Shown: positions 37,122-46,523 of the stretch, piece by piece
How the letters are laid out: each line of letters starts with the position of its first letter
Position numbering within the stretch: the stretch's first letter is position 1
Assembly: GCA_001660395.1 (NCBI GenBank)
Contig: LXWE01000001.1
Coordinates: 992,001 to 1,056,000, forward strand
Source: Alteromonadaceae bacterium XY-R5
Lineage (GTDB): Bacteria > Pseudomonadota > Gammaproteobacteria > Enterobacterales > Alteromonadaceae
DNA length: 64,000 nucleotides
Direction: 5' to 3'
Translations under genes and position numbers: made by a program
Notes under the pieces: generated by a model
The model's database searches: none
Seen by the model: only the letters and a program-made list of their open reading frames with translations
What the model was told of the DNA's origin: nothing

Positions 37122-38504
37122 CTATTCAGCACGACACGCCTGGTTGCGGCCAGCCTGTTTGGCAGCATACAACGCCTTATCCGCTCTTTTCATCAGTAGG
37201 TCCGAGCTGTCTCCGTCCCGATAGGCAGTGATCCCCAAACTGATAGTGAACGTCGGCAATTCCTCAAACTGGCATTGTTCGATTTGCTCTCGCAATATTT
37301 CGGCCACACTGATGGCTATATTTTCATCGGCATGACGCAGCAATACCGCAAACTCTTCACCGCCCAGACGGAACAATAAGTCCGTTAAACGCAGGCGCGA
37401 TTTAAGGCTTTCAACCAGGCGCTGCAGCACCTTATCCCCGACATCGTGGCCATAGCTATCATTGATGTGTTTAAAGCGATCGACATCCAGTACAATCAGG
37501 CTAAACATATTGCCTCGCTGCGCCAGTGCAAGCTCTTCACTCATCACGCTCTCCCATTTATGCCGATTAAAGGCACCGGTCAGTTTATCCCGTGTCGCCA
37601 GTTCCATCAGTTGCTCTTCGACTTCGTAGCGATTGCGCATTTCATTGGAGAAGCGCGCGACCATCTGACGTAAATCATTTTCCAATTCGGCCAGTTCGTC
37701 CCGCCCTTTTACCGCAGCCAGGTCCTGAGGTTGAATTGCGTCAGGATCGTGAATACTGTGTTGTAGCGTCTCTATTTGTCCCTGCAAACTGCCTACTCGT
37801 TTTCGAAAACTTTGCACCACAAACAACGTAAGATACAGGCCAATACCAAGGGCACTCACCCCTAAAGCAAGATTCACCAGCATAAATTCACGCTCATGCT
37901 TTTCGGTATAGTCTGAAATTTGCAGGGTGAGTGACTCAATATTTTCAAGTAACGCTTCTGACTGTGCATCCAGACTACCGTCCAGACCTTCCAGCGCATT
38001 CCAATGCAACTGATGCAGGCTCTTATCGGCAGAGACAAATTTACGAAAGGCCTGTTCAAAGGCTTTGCGATGCTGATGAAACTGATTGACCGCCAGCAGC
38101 ACGGACTTATGCTCTGACACATCCAGCCTCACTCTGCCCTTACTCAATCCGGTTTGGATAATGGCGACAGCGCGTTCTAACTGGGTTTCCAGGTCACTGT
38201 CATAATCATCAAACTCCACTTCAAGGGTTGATTTTTCTTCAGTCGACTGGGAATCATTACGCACAATCTGACGGATTTTCTCCATCAGTAAATGCTGACG
38301 CATTTGCAGCAGTTCAATTTCAGAGACAACATCAGTAAGGGGAATATCTATTTCTGCGACTTCACGCATTTCCACGTTAATTGATTGCAGTTTAAACACT
38401 GAATACACAATCACGATAAACAGAAACGATAACAGGACCGTAGACAAGCCACTGATAGTGCGGGTAATCGAAGCGCTTAGCCAGTTCAGCATAATCACAT
38501 ACAA
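37122..38504 (-). CDS. Membrane diguanylate cyclase (GGDEF)
   Basis: A 460-residue protein. An N-terminal membrane helix (about residues 15-40) and a second near 200-225 bracket a helical periplasmic domain of the four-helix-bundle type. A coiled coil follows, then a GGDEF domain: DKLTGAFNRHKWESVMSEEL, LDVDRFKHINDSYGHDVGDKVL and the active site RLGGEEF (about residue 385). The inhibitory RxxD site is present five residues upstream (RLTD). It should make cyclic di-GMP under control of a periplasmic signal. Neither Met1 nor Met5 has a clear ribosome site. Located between two solute-binding proteins, which could supply the signal. Confidence 0.88.
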   Translation of the reverse strand: MYVIMLNWLSASITRTISGLSTVLLSFLFIVIVYSVFKLQSINVEMREVAEIDIPLTDVVSEIELLQMRQHLLMEKIRQIVRNDSQSTEEKSTLEVEFDDYDSDLETQLERAVAIIQTGLSKGRVRLDVSEHKSVLLAVNQFHQHRKAFEQAFRKFVSADKSLHQLHWNALEGLDGSLDAQSEALLENIESLTLQISDYTEKHEREFMLVNLALGVSALGIGLYLTLFVVQSFRKRVGSLQGQIETLQHSIHDPDAIQPQDLAAVKGRDELAELENDLRQMVARFSNEMRNRYEVEEQLMELATRDKLTGAFNRHKWESVMSEELALAQRGNMFSLIVLDVDRFKHINDSYGHDVGDKVLQRLVESLKSRLRLTDLLFRLGGEEFAVLLRHADENIAISVAEILREQIEQCQFEELPTFTISLGITAYRDGDSSDLLMKRADKALYAAKQAGRNQACRAE

Positions 38505-38588
38505 ACAAGAACATCAAAGCTATAGGATAACAGAAGCTGATTAGCATATGAGGTAGTATCAGTGGAATCGCTTTGTCTATTGCCCATA

Positions 38589-38612
38589 CTTGGTGCAACC
38601 CTACGCACCAAG
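38589..38612. promoter_or_regulatory. Perfect 8-bp inverted repeat upstream of the NasR-like gene
   Basis: CTTGGTGC (38589-38596) and GCACCAAG (38605-38612) flank AACCCTAC. The arm order is GGTGC then GCACC, the reverse of the NtrC consensus, so it is not an NtrC site. It could be an RNA hairpin or an operator. Confidence 0.45.
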
Positions 38613-38809
38613 AACATTCCAGAACGCCCCCCTTGAGCATTTTTCGGTTAAAAATCAAACCAATGCTAACAAGCTAAATAAAATGAGCCAGCCCGAAACC
38701 CGCTGTCTAGTGCCATTCCAAAAGATTGTTATTGCAATGACCAAATGTGGAATAAGCGTTGCTTTAAATTCTGTTTACCAGAGTCAGCTACCTCGCTTGC
38801 GCGATTAAC

Positions 38810-38828
38810 AGTTGGAACCACGCCAACT
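38810..38828 (+). promoter_or_regulatory. Leader hairpin close to the start of the NasR-like gene
   Basis: AGTTGG (38810-38815) and CCAACT (38823-38828) pair around the 7-base loop AACCACG, 38 bases before the ATG. The loop opens with AACC like the hairpin at 38589-38612. A place in the 5' leader of an RNA-binding antiterminator gene suggests autocontrol, but the loop does not match the ANTAR hexaloop well. Confidence 0.35.
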
Positions 38829-38865
38829 AAATGTTGATGCAGTACCGTTAACGTTCGGAGCAAAC

Positions 38866-40176
38866 ATGAGCCAGCACAGTGATGCCACCCGCCGATTTTT
38901 ACTTGCCGCAAAGCATGCAGAAATCAAAGCACTGAAACAGCTGACATCCAACTGTCGGGTTGTAACCAGTGTGTCCGAACTGATCCACCAGCTTCAGCGT
39001 GAGCGTGGGATGAGCAACATCTATCTGGCGTCCAAAGCCCAGCGCTTTCAAAATCAGCGGGCCGAACAAATTCATAACAGTCAGCAAAGCGAAGAACTAT
39101 TGCGCAGTTTACTGAATGCGCAATATCTGATTGGGCATGAGTCTGCAGATAATATGCGCCTGCTAAACAGCATCACAGTGGCCTTGCAGGGCATTGATCA
39201 TCTGTCCTTGCTAAGAATGCAGGTAGGCGATTGCAAGGTCGATGCACTGGCATCATCCCAAGCCTATTGCCGCTTGATTGCTGGACTTCTCTCGGTCGTG
39301 TTTGAAGCGGCAGACGTTGCTGGCGACCCCGTAATCACCCGTCTGCTCGTCGCCCTGTTCAATTTTATTCAGGCCAAAGAATATGCCGGACAAGAGCGCG
39401 CCTGGGGTGCCATCGGTTTTGCTGAAACCCACTTTGACAGCACACTCTGTCAGCGTCTGGAACAGTTACAGCAGGCACAAGAACACTGTTTCAGTAACTT
39501 TGAGGAATTCGCCAATCAGGCCGAGCGGAATTTATGGCAACAGGTGCAACAGCACCCCTCGACCCGGTCTTTGGTACAAATGCGCAGCATGATCCAGCAA
39601 CTGGCAGATGGATCTCCCATTGCCGCAGAGATCAGCGAAGTCTGGTATGAGTTGGCCACGCAGCGCATTGATGAGATGCACCAAATTGAAGAACAGCTTG
39701 CCGAACGATTACTTAAAGTTGCCAATCAGCGGGTAAAAGAAGCCGAAGAAGAACTGTATAACCATAAAAAGCAGCTCAAACTACTCGCAGCCATTGAACA
39801 GCCGCTGGATTCCAGCCTGAGCATGTTGTTCGACCCATCTTTGCCTGGCTTACAGGGGATTGATGTGCAAAACAGTGTGTCAGTTTCGCAAACAGATAAG
39901 CTCGCGTTACACCGTTCATTCTATGACTTGCTACGCGGCCAGTCGGAACGAATTAAACATATGGCCGATGAGCTGAATGAAGCCAAACGCGCCATCACCG
40001 AACAAAAGCGCATAGATCGGGCCAAACTGTTATTAATGCAGCAGCTTTCCATGTCGGAGGCAGATGCCTATCGCACCTTACAAAAGCGCGCGATGGATGA
40101 AAAAGTGCGGATTGCAGATATGGCGGAACAAGTTATCAAAGCCTGTCCCCCTGGCGCGACAAAACTACGCGCATAA
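38866..40176 (+). CDS. NIT and ANTAR domain antiterminator (NasR-like)
   Basis: A 436-residue protein. Residues about 35-330 form an all-helical NIT domain (LIHQLQRERGMSNIYLASK at its start; the Arg-rich start is the nitrate-binding helix pair in NasR). The C-terminus (about 375-430) is an ANTAR RNA-binding domain: RIDRAKLLLMQQLSMSEADAYRTLQKRAMDEKVRIADMAEQVI. In Klebsiella, NasR binds nitrate or nitrite and then prevents termination in the leader of the assimilatory operon. The start at 38866 has GGAG upstream; an earlier ATG lacks one. Unusually, no nitrate transport or reductase genes follow; a solute-binding gene converges. Confidence 0.87.
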   Translation: MSQHSDATRRFLLAAKHAEIKALKQLTSNCRVVTSVSELIHQLQRERGMSNIYLASKAQRFQNQRAEQIHNSQQSEELLRSLLNAQYLIGHESADNMRLLNSITVALQGIDHLSLLRMQVGDCKVDALASSQAYCRLIAGLLSVVFEAADVAGDPVITRLLVALFNFIQAKEYAGQERAWGAIGFAETHFDSTLCQRLEQLQQAQEHCFSNFEEFANQAERNLWQQVQQHPSTRSLVQMRSMIQQLADGSPIAAEISEVWYELATQRIDEMHQIEEQLAERLLKVANQRVKEAEEELYNHKKQLKLLAAIEQPLDSSLSMLFDPSLPGLQGIDVQNSVSVSQTDKLALHRSFYDLLRGQSERIKHMADELNEAKRAITEQKRIDRAKLLLMQQLSMSEADAYRTLQKRAMDEKVRIADMAEQVIKACPPGATKLRA

Positions 40177-40197
40177 CCCTGAGACGTTAGAGTTATC

Positions 40198-40989
40198 TTA
40201 GTTCTGACATTGCTGAATCAAAGGCTGGGTGTGCTTTTCAAGGGAAGCGGCAAATCTGCCGCTTTGCTTAAACAGCTGCAAGTGTTCATTAATCATTGGC
40301 AGTAGTGCCTGATTCTTTTTACTCAAAATAATACTCGCTGCCACAATATCCACGGGCTGTGGCGACTGGTAGAAAGTTTGATGACAAAAGTGAGAGGAAT
40401 TGAACAACCGCAAGGCGTTGTATTCATTCAGGATCACATAATCGCAGCGTTGCTTTACCAGCATGTCCAGCATATTCTTTTGGTTTGCCGAATCAATACG
40501 GGCATCCTGTTTACGATCAAACAGTGGCATTAATGCCGGATAGACATAGCCGCGACGAGTACAGATGCGCTGGTATTTAGCATTGGCTAACGTAAAGTCT
40601 GGCGCAAAGGGCGTCAGGCTATACAGGTAAGTACGGTGTTCGATCACAGTATCGGATGCAATCACCTGCTCAGGATGGCTCAGCCAGCTAAGGCTGGATA
40701 AAAAAGCATCGGCTTTACCTTCATATATAAAGGCTTCATTGCGGGTACGATTGGAGTCCAGATATTCAACCGACAGCAGTCCCTGTTCCTTCAGGGTATT
40801 CAGAAAATCAGGTAACAGACCGACATAGGCCCCTTCGGAATGACTGTAATACACATAAGGGGCTGCACCCGGGGCATTTACCAGGAAGGTAAAACGCTGT
40901 TTATTGGTATCGGCAAACGCCTGATAGGCCAACCCCAAACTTACGCCAACAACCCAAATGAAACGTAATAACCCCATTGGCCCGCCCAT
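40198..40989 (-). CDS. Periplasmic solute-binding-like protein
   Basis: A 263-residue exported protein with a signal peptide (hydrophobic core FIWVVGVSLGLAYQAFA). The mature part has the SBP_bac_3 type layout (VNAPGAAPYVYYSHSEGAYVGLLPDFLNTLKEQG). Two starts are possible, Met1 at 40989 or Met5 at 40977, and neither has a clearly better ribosome site. No transporter genes are near. It is not closely similar to the protein at 36257-37018. Two cysteines (RICTRR, RCDYVILNEY, FCHQ) may form a disulphide. Orphan binding protein; possible sensor partner for the adjacent cyclase. Confidence 0.75.
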   Translation of the reverse strand: MGGPMGLLRFIWVVGVSLGLAYQAFADTNKQRFTFLVNAPGAAPYVYYSHSEGAYVGLLPDFLNTLKEQGLLSVEYLDSNRTRNEAFIYEGKADAFLSSLSWLSHPEQVIASDTVIEHRTYLYSLTPFAPDFTLANAKYQRICTRRGYVYPALMPLFDRKQDARIDSANQKNMLDMLVKQRCDYVILNEYNALRLFNSSHFCHQTFYQSPQPVDIVAASIILSKKNQALLPMINEHLQLFKQSGRFAASLEKHTQPLIQQCQN

Positions 40990-41107
40990 TCCCGATTAAC
41001 AGATGTGTCTTCTGACTATCGGGGGGTATTGTACTGGCAATGATCGTTAGCACAAGCTCGATAGCATCAGGCTAAGAACCACTGATTCTAAGGGGTAAAG
41101 GATTTTC

Positions 41108-41788
41108 TCAAGTCTGAGCCCACTGACGCAGCAAATTATGATAGACCCCTGTAAGCTGGATGATTTCAGGGCTATCATCCACCTGCTGACGTAACGACTG
41201 AATGGCGGTATCCATATCATATAGAATCGAACGCTTTTCATCGCTGGCAATCATGCTTTGTAACCAGAAAAACGAAGCCAGGCGTCGACCCCGTGTAACC
41301 GGAGTGACCCGATGCAAACTGGTTGACGGGTAGAGCACCATACTCCCCGCCGCCAGCTTGATTTTGTGCGATCCATACGTATCTTCAATGACTAATTCAC
41401 CGCCATCATAGTCATCCGGCTCAGAGAAAAATAAGGTCATGGAAAGATCCGTACGCACTTTAACCGGCGTGCCAGGAACCTGACGAATAGCATTATCCAC
41501 ATGCACACCAAATGACTGTCCGCCCTGATAACAGTTAAACAAAGGCGGAAATATTTTCAGAGGCAGCGCAGCCGACATAAACATTGGGCTTTGGGCTAAC
41601 GCCTGCATAATGATCTCACCCATCTCGTGAGCTTCAGGCGATGACTCAGGTAACTGCAAATTATTCTTGGCTTTGGCGGATTGATAGCCCGCGGTGATAT
41701 TGCCGTCGGCCCACTCGGCTTTGAGCATTAGCTCACGACAATAGGCGACTTGTTCTTTGCTGAGCACATCGGCAACTTTCAGCAACAT
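41108..41788 (-). CDS. piuC: PKHD-type Fe(II)/2-oxoglutarate dioxygenase (PiuC/YbiX-like)
   Basis: A 226-residue non-haem iron oxygenase. The iron triad is visible as His-x-Asp in [10 protein letters not shown] and the distal His in [15 protein letters not shown], whose Arg binds 2-oxoglutarate. Length equals E. coli YbiX (225 aa). The start at 41788 (MLLKVADVL) has GGAG upstream, while an earlier in-frame GTG overlaps it. The gene lies directly downstream of a Fiu-like receptor, as in E. coli (fiu-ybiX) and Pseudomonas (piuA-piuC), and is probably induced by iron starvation. The native substrate, perhaps a siderophore, is not known. Confidence 0.9.
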   Translation of the reverse strand: MLLKVADVLSKEQVAYCRELMLKAEWADGNITAGYQSAKAKNNLQLPESSPEAHEMGEIIMQALAQSPMFMSAALPLKIFPPLFNCYQGGQSFGVHVDNAIRQVPGTPVKVRTDLSMTLFFSEPDDYDGGELVIEDTYGSHKIKLAAGSMVLYPSTSLHRVTPVTRGRRLASFFWLQSMIASDEKRSILYDMDTAIQSLRQQVDDSPEIIQLTGVYHNLLRQWAQT

Positions 41789-41823
41789 AACCACTCCATA
41801 GAAACTGATTCAAAAAAACGCAA

Positions 41824-41846
41824 AAGGCAGGTGAAACACCTGCCTT
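41824..41846 (-). terminator. Terminator between the Fiu-like receptor and piuC
   Basis: A perfect 10-bp stem (AAGGCAGGTG and CACCTGCCTT) with a 3-base loop. Read on the minus strand it is followed by TTTTGCG and a run of seven T. It lies 26 bp after the receptor stop, so only partial read-through would reach piuC. Confidence 0.88.
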
Positions 41847-41872
41847 AATCTATACCTTATTTGCTACTAACC

Positions 41873-44035
41873 TTAGAAGGCGTAACGGGCAGACAGAGTA
41901 AAGGAACGGCCTTCACCTGGAATAAAATGTCCACCGCCGACCTGATCGATGTAGTCTTCATCCGTCAGGTTTTCACCGTTCAGTTGCAGACTTAATTTAT
42001 CATCAAACTGATAAGATACCATCAGATCAAACAACAGATAATCATCTGCCACGCGGCGTGATTCAGGGTTAGAACTGTTATACACCTTACCCATATACTG
42101 AGCACCAAAGCCAGCAGCCAGTTGATCGCTCAACTCGTACTTGGTCCACAGGCTCCAGGAGTTTTTCGGCGTACGAGGTAATTCATTGCCCACCGTAATG
42201 GCCGAGCTGGCGTAACCGCCTTCTTTCAGCACTTCACTGTCCTGATAGGTGTAAGACGCTGTCACCAGCCAGTTTTTGTTGATCTGACCGGCCGCACTCA
42301 GCTCCAAACCTTCAACCTGATGCTCACCACCAATTTCGTAGTTACCATCAATATCACGGGTACGGACTTTATCTTTATTGGTACGGAAAATAGCCGCATT
42401 CAACGACAGTGCATCATCCATCAGTGACCACTTAGTACCAATTTCGTAGCTGGTGGTTTCTTCCGGTTCCAGTGTATTGTAGTTGGAAGAGACAGTTAAG
42501 CCTTCTGCTGATGGATTCAGTGAGTTACCGGCACCAAAATACACACTACCGTTAGCAGCAGGTTTAAATACCAGACCTAGATTCCAGCTCAGCATGCTGT
42601 CTTTGCTGGACACAATAGAAGACGGATCAGTGTAACTGTTTTGATAATCGACGCTGAAATCGTCATAACGCAAACCAACCGTCGCTTCCCATTGCTCAGT
42701 GAAGGTCACACTATCAAAGATATACACGGCTTTATTGGTGCTTTCTGCTTTGATAGACGTTCCATCACGACCATATTCGCCGGTAAATTCCATGTACGGA
42801 TCCGGGTTATATAGATCGTTCAGGCCAGGATCATCATTCAGATTATCGGCTACCAACGCAACATAGTTCCAGCGTTTAAAGTCTTCGCTCGCCCACTCAA
42901 CCCCCGTCACCAGATTATGTGTGGTCGCACCCAACTGATATTCACCAATCAAATCAAACTGCACAGCTGCCAGCGAATCTTTCGTATCACGGGTTTTCTC
43001 ATCGCTCATGCGCACATCAGTTGATTCTGCAATCTTATAAAAACGCGGCGCAGTCACAATTCCCTTTCGCGCAACAGAACCTATACGAGCATTGGCACGC
43101 AACATAGTGCTGTCAGACAGATCATATTCATATGACGCCGTCAGAGATTTCGCATCAATTTCTTCAAAATCACGATACAGGTTGCCGTAGAAATTATCGA
43201 AATCGACAGGCGGAGCTTCACCGGCATAATCCGCCAGTTCATCCACGATATCTCCCGTAGCTGGAACCCAGGGGATACCATAATCAGGCACATTATCCTG
43301 TTTCTGCAGGTCGGCGTTTACACTGAAACGGCTATTGGTATTTAAACCGGTAGCGAAGGAAATCGCACCAGCAAAGGTTTGGTTTTCAACGTGGTCACGT
43401 CCGGCGACATCGCCGTCGTCAGCCAGCAAGTTCACGCGCAAAGCAGAGTTGTCGCCCAGCGTTTTGTTCGCATCAACTGTTGTACGGTAATCACTTTCAG
43501 TCCCCACACGGGCTGAAGCTTCAACAAAATCGTCCAGCTTCGCAGTTTTCAACTGCAGACTAATGCTACCACCTGTGGAACCGCGACCACTGACTGCAGA
43601 CCCTGGACCTTTAGCAACTTCAACAGATTCGATATTAAACATGTCACGGCTATAGCCAGAAATATCGCGAATACCATTGATGAAAATATCTGTACGGGCA
43701 CTAAAACCACGAATAGACATGCTATCACCACTTGGCGTACCGCCTTCCCCCGCAGCCATGGAAATACCTGACACGTTACGCAGTGCATCACGAAGGCTAT
43801 CGACATTGCGATCGCGCATTAATGGCTGGCTGATTGTCGTAATGGTTTTGGCTGTATCCAGCAAAGGCTGTGGATATTTACGATTGGCCGATTCGTCGAC
43901 TTTATAGCTGTTTTCTGTTTGTGCCGTCGCGTGTGTAACTTCAAGTTCACGCACTTCCTGGGCTTGTGCCCATGCTGATAAAGTGGCTGTAACTGCGACA
44001 GCGATTTGTGCTGGTTTGCTGAAGTGATTGGCCAT
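41873..44035 (-). CDS. TonB-dependent catecholate siderophore receptor (Fiu-like)
   Basis: A 720-residue outer-membrane receptor. The signal peptide is MANHFSKPAQIAVAVTATLSAWAQA; a plug domain follows (TITTISQPLMRDRNVDSLRDALRNVSGISMAAGEGGTPSGDSMSIRGFSARTDIFINGIRD), then a barrel ending in ...FTLSARYAF with a terminal Phe. Plug phrases and gene order with piuC match Fiu/PiuA, which import ferric monocatechols. The start at 44035 has GGGAG upstream. A Fur box lies about 160 bp upstream. Confidence 0.92.
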   Translation of the reverse strand: MANHFSKPAQIAVAVTATLSAWAQAQEVRELEVTHATAQTENSYKVDESANRKYPQPLLDTAKTITTISQPLMRDRNVDSLRDALRNVSGISMAAGEGGTPSGDSMSIRGFSARTDIFINGIRDISGYSRDMFNIESVEVAKGPGSAVSGRGSTGGSISLQLKTAKLDDFVEASARVGTESDYRTTVDANKTLGDNSALRVNLLADDGDVAGRDHVENQTFAGAISFATGLNTNSRFSVNADLQKQDNVPDYGIPWVPATGDIVDELADYAGEAPPVDFDNFYGNLYRDFEEIDAKSLTASYEYDLSDSTMLRANARIGSVARKGIVTAPRFYKIAESTDVRMSDEKTRDTKDSLAAVQFDLIGEYQLGATTHNLVTGVEWASEDFKRWNYVALVADNLNDDPGLNDLYNPDPYMEFTGEYGRDGTSIKAESTNKAVYIFDSVTFTEQWEATVGLRYDDFSVDYQNSYTDPSSIVSSKDSMLSWNLGLVFKPAANGSVYFGAGNSLNPSAEGLTVSSNYNTLEPEETTSYEIGTKWSLMDDALSLNAAIFRTNKDKVRTRDIDGNYEIGGEHQVEGLELSAAGQINKNWLVTASYTYQDSEVLKEGGYASSAITVGNELPRTPKNSWSLWTKYELSDQLAAGFGAQYMGKVYNSSNPESRRVADDYLLFDLMVSYQFDDKLSLQLNGENLTDEDYIDQVGGGHFIPGEGRSFTLSARYAF

Positions 44036-44192
44036 GTAATCTCCCTGGAAAAAGACCGATTCCAATACCAGATCCTACGAACCCAGAATTGGCGCATCTA
44101 TCTCTCAGTGAGCAGAGTAAAGCGCGGGGGTTCAGACACTGGCACATTGATTAAGCGGCAGCATCCTAGCACCATCAAAATATAATGTATAT

Positions 44193-44211
44193 GATAATTA
44201 TTCTCATTATA
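44193..44211. promoter_or_regulatory. Fur box upstream of the Fiu-like receptor
   Basis: GATAATTATTCTCATTATA matches the 19-bp Fur consensus at 15 of 19 positions. It lies in an AT-rich stretch about 160 bp before the receptor start and should repress the receptor when iron is plentiful. The rest of the 44036-44393 gap holds only the terminator at 44340-44364 and no gene. Confidence 0.8.
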
Positions 44212-44339
44212 TATAAAAATAAAATCTTCTGATTTGTGAAATTCAATAAGAAATCCCACATTTACGAAACTTTTACCTTTATAAACAAAGAATTATATTA
44301 AACGTAAATTCGAGCTGAATATTTTTGCCTAAGGCACAA

Positions 44340-44364
44340 AAAAGTCGGGTAATTCCCGACTTTT
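44340..44364. terminator. Intrinsic terminator after the PhzF-family gene
   Basis: AAAAGTCGGG and CCCGACTTTT pair around TAATT; extra A bases on the left give a T-run on the minus strand. Positioned to end the PhzF-family transcript (minus strand, stop at 44394). Confidence 0.88.
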
Positions 44365-44393
44365 AGTTAAAACGCCTAAAATGCATTCTTAGG

Positions 44394-45185
44394 CTAAATA
44401 TCTATGATACCGCTCAGGTACTTAACAGCTTGCCCGGAGATCCTCACACAAGTTCCCTCTACTTCACATTTCAGTTCCCCGCCTCGCTGCGAGACCTGAT
44501 GAGCGAGTAGATGTGACTTATCTAAACGTTTGGCCCAGAAAGGTGCTAAACCGGCATGAATGGAACCTGTCACCGGATCTTCATCTCCACCATTCGCAGG
44601 CCAAAAATAACGCGACACAAAATCAACATGTTTTCCGGGTGCGGTCACCACAACATCGAAAGGAGCCAACTGTTTAAGCCTTTCAGCATCTTGTATTACC
44701 GTTGTTATCTCGTCTTCACTGGTATAAACCGCAAAATACGCCTGCTGATTACGCCATACCTCACTGGGGGGTAGCGACAATCCATGCAACAACGCCTCAG
44801 GTACCTCTGATAAAGGTTCAGGTGCGCGATTCGGAAAGGTCATCTCAATCCAGCCATCTGGCTTTTTCACCACGTCCAGGTTACCTACAGCAGCAGCGTA
44901 AAAGCCAACGTTGCTAAGCGCCGGCGCTTGCCCAAATAACACAAATGCTGTCGCTAACGTTGCATGGCCGCAAAAATCGATTTCTTTAAGAGGGGAAAAC
45001 CAGCGAATCTGATAACGACCTTCATCACCACGCACGGCAAATGCGGTTTCAGATAAGTTATTTTCAGTGGCGATGGCCTGCATTTTTTCATCTGCCAGCC
45101 AACTCTCCAGCAATATCACGGCCGCCGGATTGCCCCGAAAAAGCTGCCCGGTAAACGCATCGACAACTGTGATGGTTAGTCTCAT
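44394..45185 (-). CDS. PhzF-family isomerase/epimerase-like protein
   Basis: A 263-residue protein of the diaminopimelate-epimerase-like fold. Family phrases: VDAFTGQLFRGNPAAVILLE, NNLSETAF with the catalytic Glu46, EIDFCGHATLATAFVL and DPVTGSIHAGLAPFWA. PhzF itself isomerises a dihydro-3-hydroxyanthranilate in phenazine synthesis, but most family members (such as E. coli YddE) have unknown roles, and no phenazine genes are here. Monocistronic. Confidence 0.9.
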   Translation of the reverse strand: MRLTITVVDAFTGQLFRGNPAAVILLESWLADEKMQAIATENNLSETAFAVRGDEGRYQIRWFSPLKEIDFCGHATLATAFVLFGQAPALSNVGFYAAAVGNLDVVKKPDGWIEMTFPNRAPEPLSEVPEALLHGLSLPPSEVWRNQQAYFAVYTSEDEITTVIQDAERLKQLAPFDVVVTAPGKHVDFVSRYFWPANGGDEDPVTGSIHAGLAPFWAKRLDKSHLLAHQVSQRGGELKCEVEGTCVRISGQAVKYLSGIIDI

Positions 45186-45219
45186 TAAAACTCCTTAGCA
45201 AATGCGCTAACGAGGAAAT

Positions 45220-46407
45220 TCAAATCCGGTGTGATGAATGGATTTTGCGCTTCAGCCAGTGCGAAAATTCCGTTTGAAGTTGCGGTAGCCCCTTTGCAAG
45301 CACGGCTTCAATCTGCTCCTTCTGCATAAGCTGGCATTGATTATTGATTTCTTCAAGCAATAGCCCTGATAGCTTTTCACGCCTCTCGGGGGTATCCATC
45401 AGATAATAAACGAATGCCCAACTTGTACTATAAAGTCTTTCGCGTTTGGCACTATCCCAATCTTTATCCGAAGCTTTAAACAGCTGATCAAGGCTCACGG
45501 GTGCCATTTTCAATCCGTATTTTCCATACCAATGAGTATTGGGTGAAATTCGAGCACCATTTTGCACAGACTCAACTACCTCGGCATACTCCGCCAATCC
45601 CTCATTCAACCATTTGGGCATAGTTTTAAAATGCGTACGATTAATCGCATGTACAGCTTCATGTAATGCTGTTTTCATTCCCGCCTCAGGCTCGTTAAAT
45701 AGCACATATGCTTCATGCTTGGGATAGGTATAAAAGCCAGCGACGCCCTGTCCAAGCCCCCTGGCTACTCGTTCCTGTTCGAATTGCTGCTGATTTAAAA
45801 AAAATCTGAAACTTAATTGTGTTTTCTTAAGTGCCGACTCTGGTAATAAGGTGCCATAAAGAGAAAAAAGCGTATCTATTTGTTCTAGTAACTGAATTTT
45901 TTGAGAATCCTGTAAACTGCCATCCAACACTGTAACGTTAAAATAGTCATACACTTTATCCTTAGCCATGGCGTAAAACTCGTACACATGGGCTGATGGC
46001 CTTTTATCTGTAATATGAGTAGTTCCGCGACTATCGGTCCATACATATAGTCCCTTTTCTTCTTCCGGCAGAGAAAACACCTGAGGATCGCGGCCACAAA
46101 CAATCTTGGGCGGGCTAATCTCTTTAATGCTACCCGGTTTATGGCTAAGCATAGCCGGCAATAATTTCTCAGCCGTTGAGACCGATGCTGATTCCTCACG
46201 GGAGTTGATGGTGGGCGAATAGAGTTCTGACTTTAGAGCCTTTTCAGCGGATATATCTTGCCCAGATATACGCAAAAATGATTCAGCCCAACGCAAAGAA
46301 ACTTCAAGCCAGTCAGGCATTTCAGGCGAACGTCCCCCCATCACCACCACAAACCAGAACAACCCAAGCCAAATACCAAAAATGCAAAGCCAAATCCGTA
46401 ATTTCAA
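45220..46407 (-). CDS. DUF4124 and DUF1570-like metallopeptidase protein
   Basis: A 395-residue protein with an N-terminal membrane anchor (IWLCIFGIWLGLFWFVVVMGG). Residues about 115-135 (GLYVWTDSRGTTHITDKRP) are a DUF4124 unit, a motif for periplasmic wall-linked proteins. The second part has HEAVHAINRTHFKTMPKWLNEGLAEYAE (from about residue 246), the HExxH...E pattern of gluzincin-type zinc peptidases, as in DUF1570. It is probably a periplasmic membrane-bound protease or peptidoglycan-related enzyme. The region looks more AT-rich than the neighbours. Confidence 0.72.
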   Translation of the reverse strand: MKLRIWLCIFGIWLGLFWFVVVMGGRSPEMPDWLEVSLRWAESFLRISGQDISAEKALKSELYSPTINSREESASVSTAEKLLPAMLSHKPGSIKEISPPKIVCGRDPQVFSLPEEEKGLYVWTDSRGTTHITDKRPSAHVYEFYAMAKDKVYDYFNVTVLDGSLQDSQKIQLLEQIDTLFSLYGTLLPESALKKTQLSFRFFLNQQQFEQERVARGLGQGVAGFYTYPKHEAYVLFNEPEAGMKTALHEAVHAINRTHFKTMPKWLNEGLAEYAEVVESVQNGARISPNTHWYGKYGLKMAPVSLDQLFKASDKDWDSAKRERLYSTSWAFVYYLMDTPERREKLSGLLLEEINNQCQLMQKEQIEAVLAKGLPQLQTEFSHWLKRKIHSSHRI

Positions 46408-46523
46408 TTCATATTCCTACTTGTGAACGTGGCACAACCAGAAAATATTTTACCCGCAATCAATAGGCAAGCAGTTTTGGCTCACGGCTATATAGCAACG
46501 TCGTACTGGAACAATAAAATGGC

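Larger units (their letters stand above)
38505..38865. other. Promoter and leader region upstream of the NasR-like gene
   Basis: About 360 bp without a credible gene. Two perfect hairpins are described as separate features. The remainder is AT-rich with a CGTTAACG palindrome near 38847. The ribosome site GGAG for the NasR-like gene lies at 38857-38860. Confidence 0.55.

Noticed and set aside
38589-38612. NtrC binding site
   Set aside because: The arms run GGTGC then GCACC, opposite to the NtrC consensus, and no sigma-54 promoter was found.
44394-45185. Phenazine biosynthesis
   Set aside because: PhzF-family proteins are widespread without phenazine, and no other phz gene is present.
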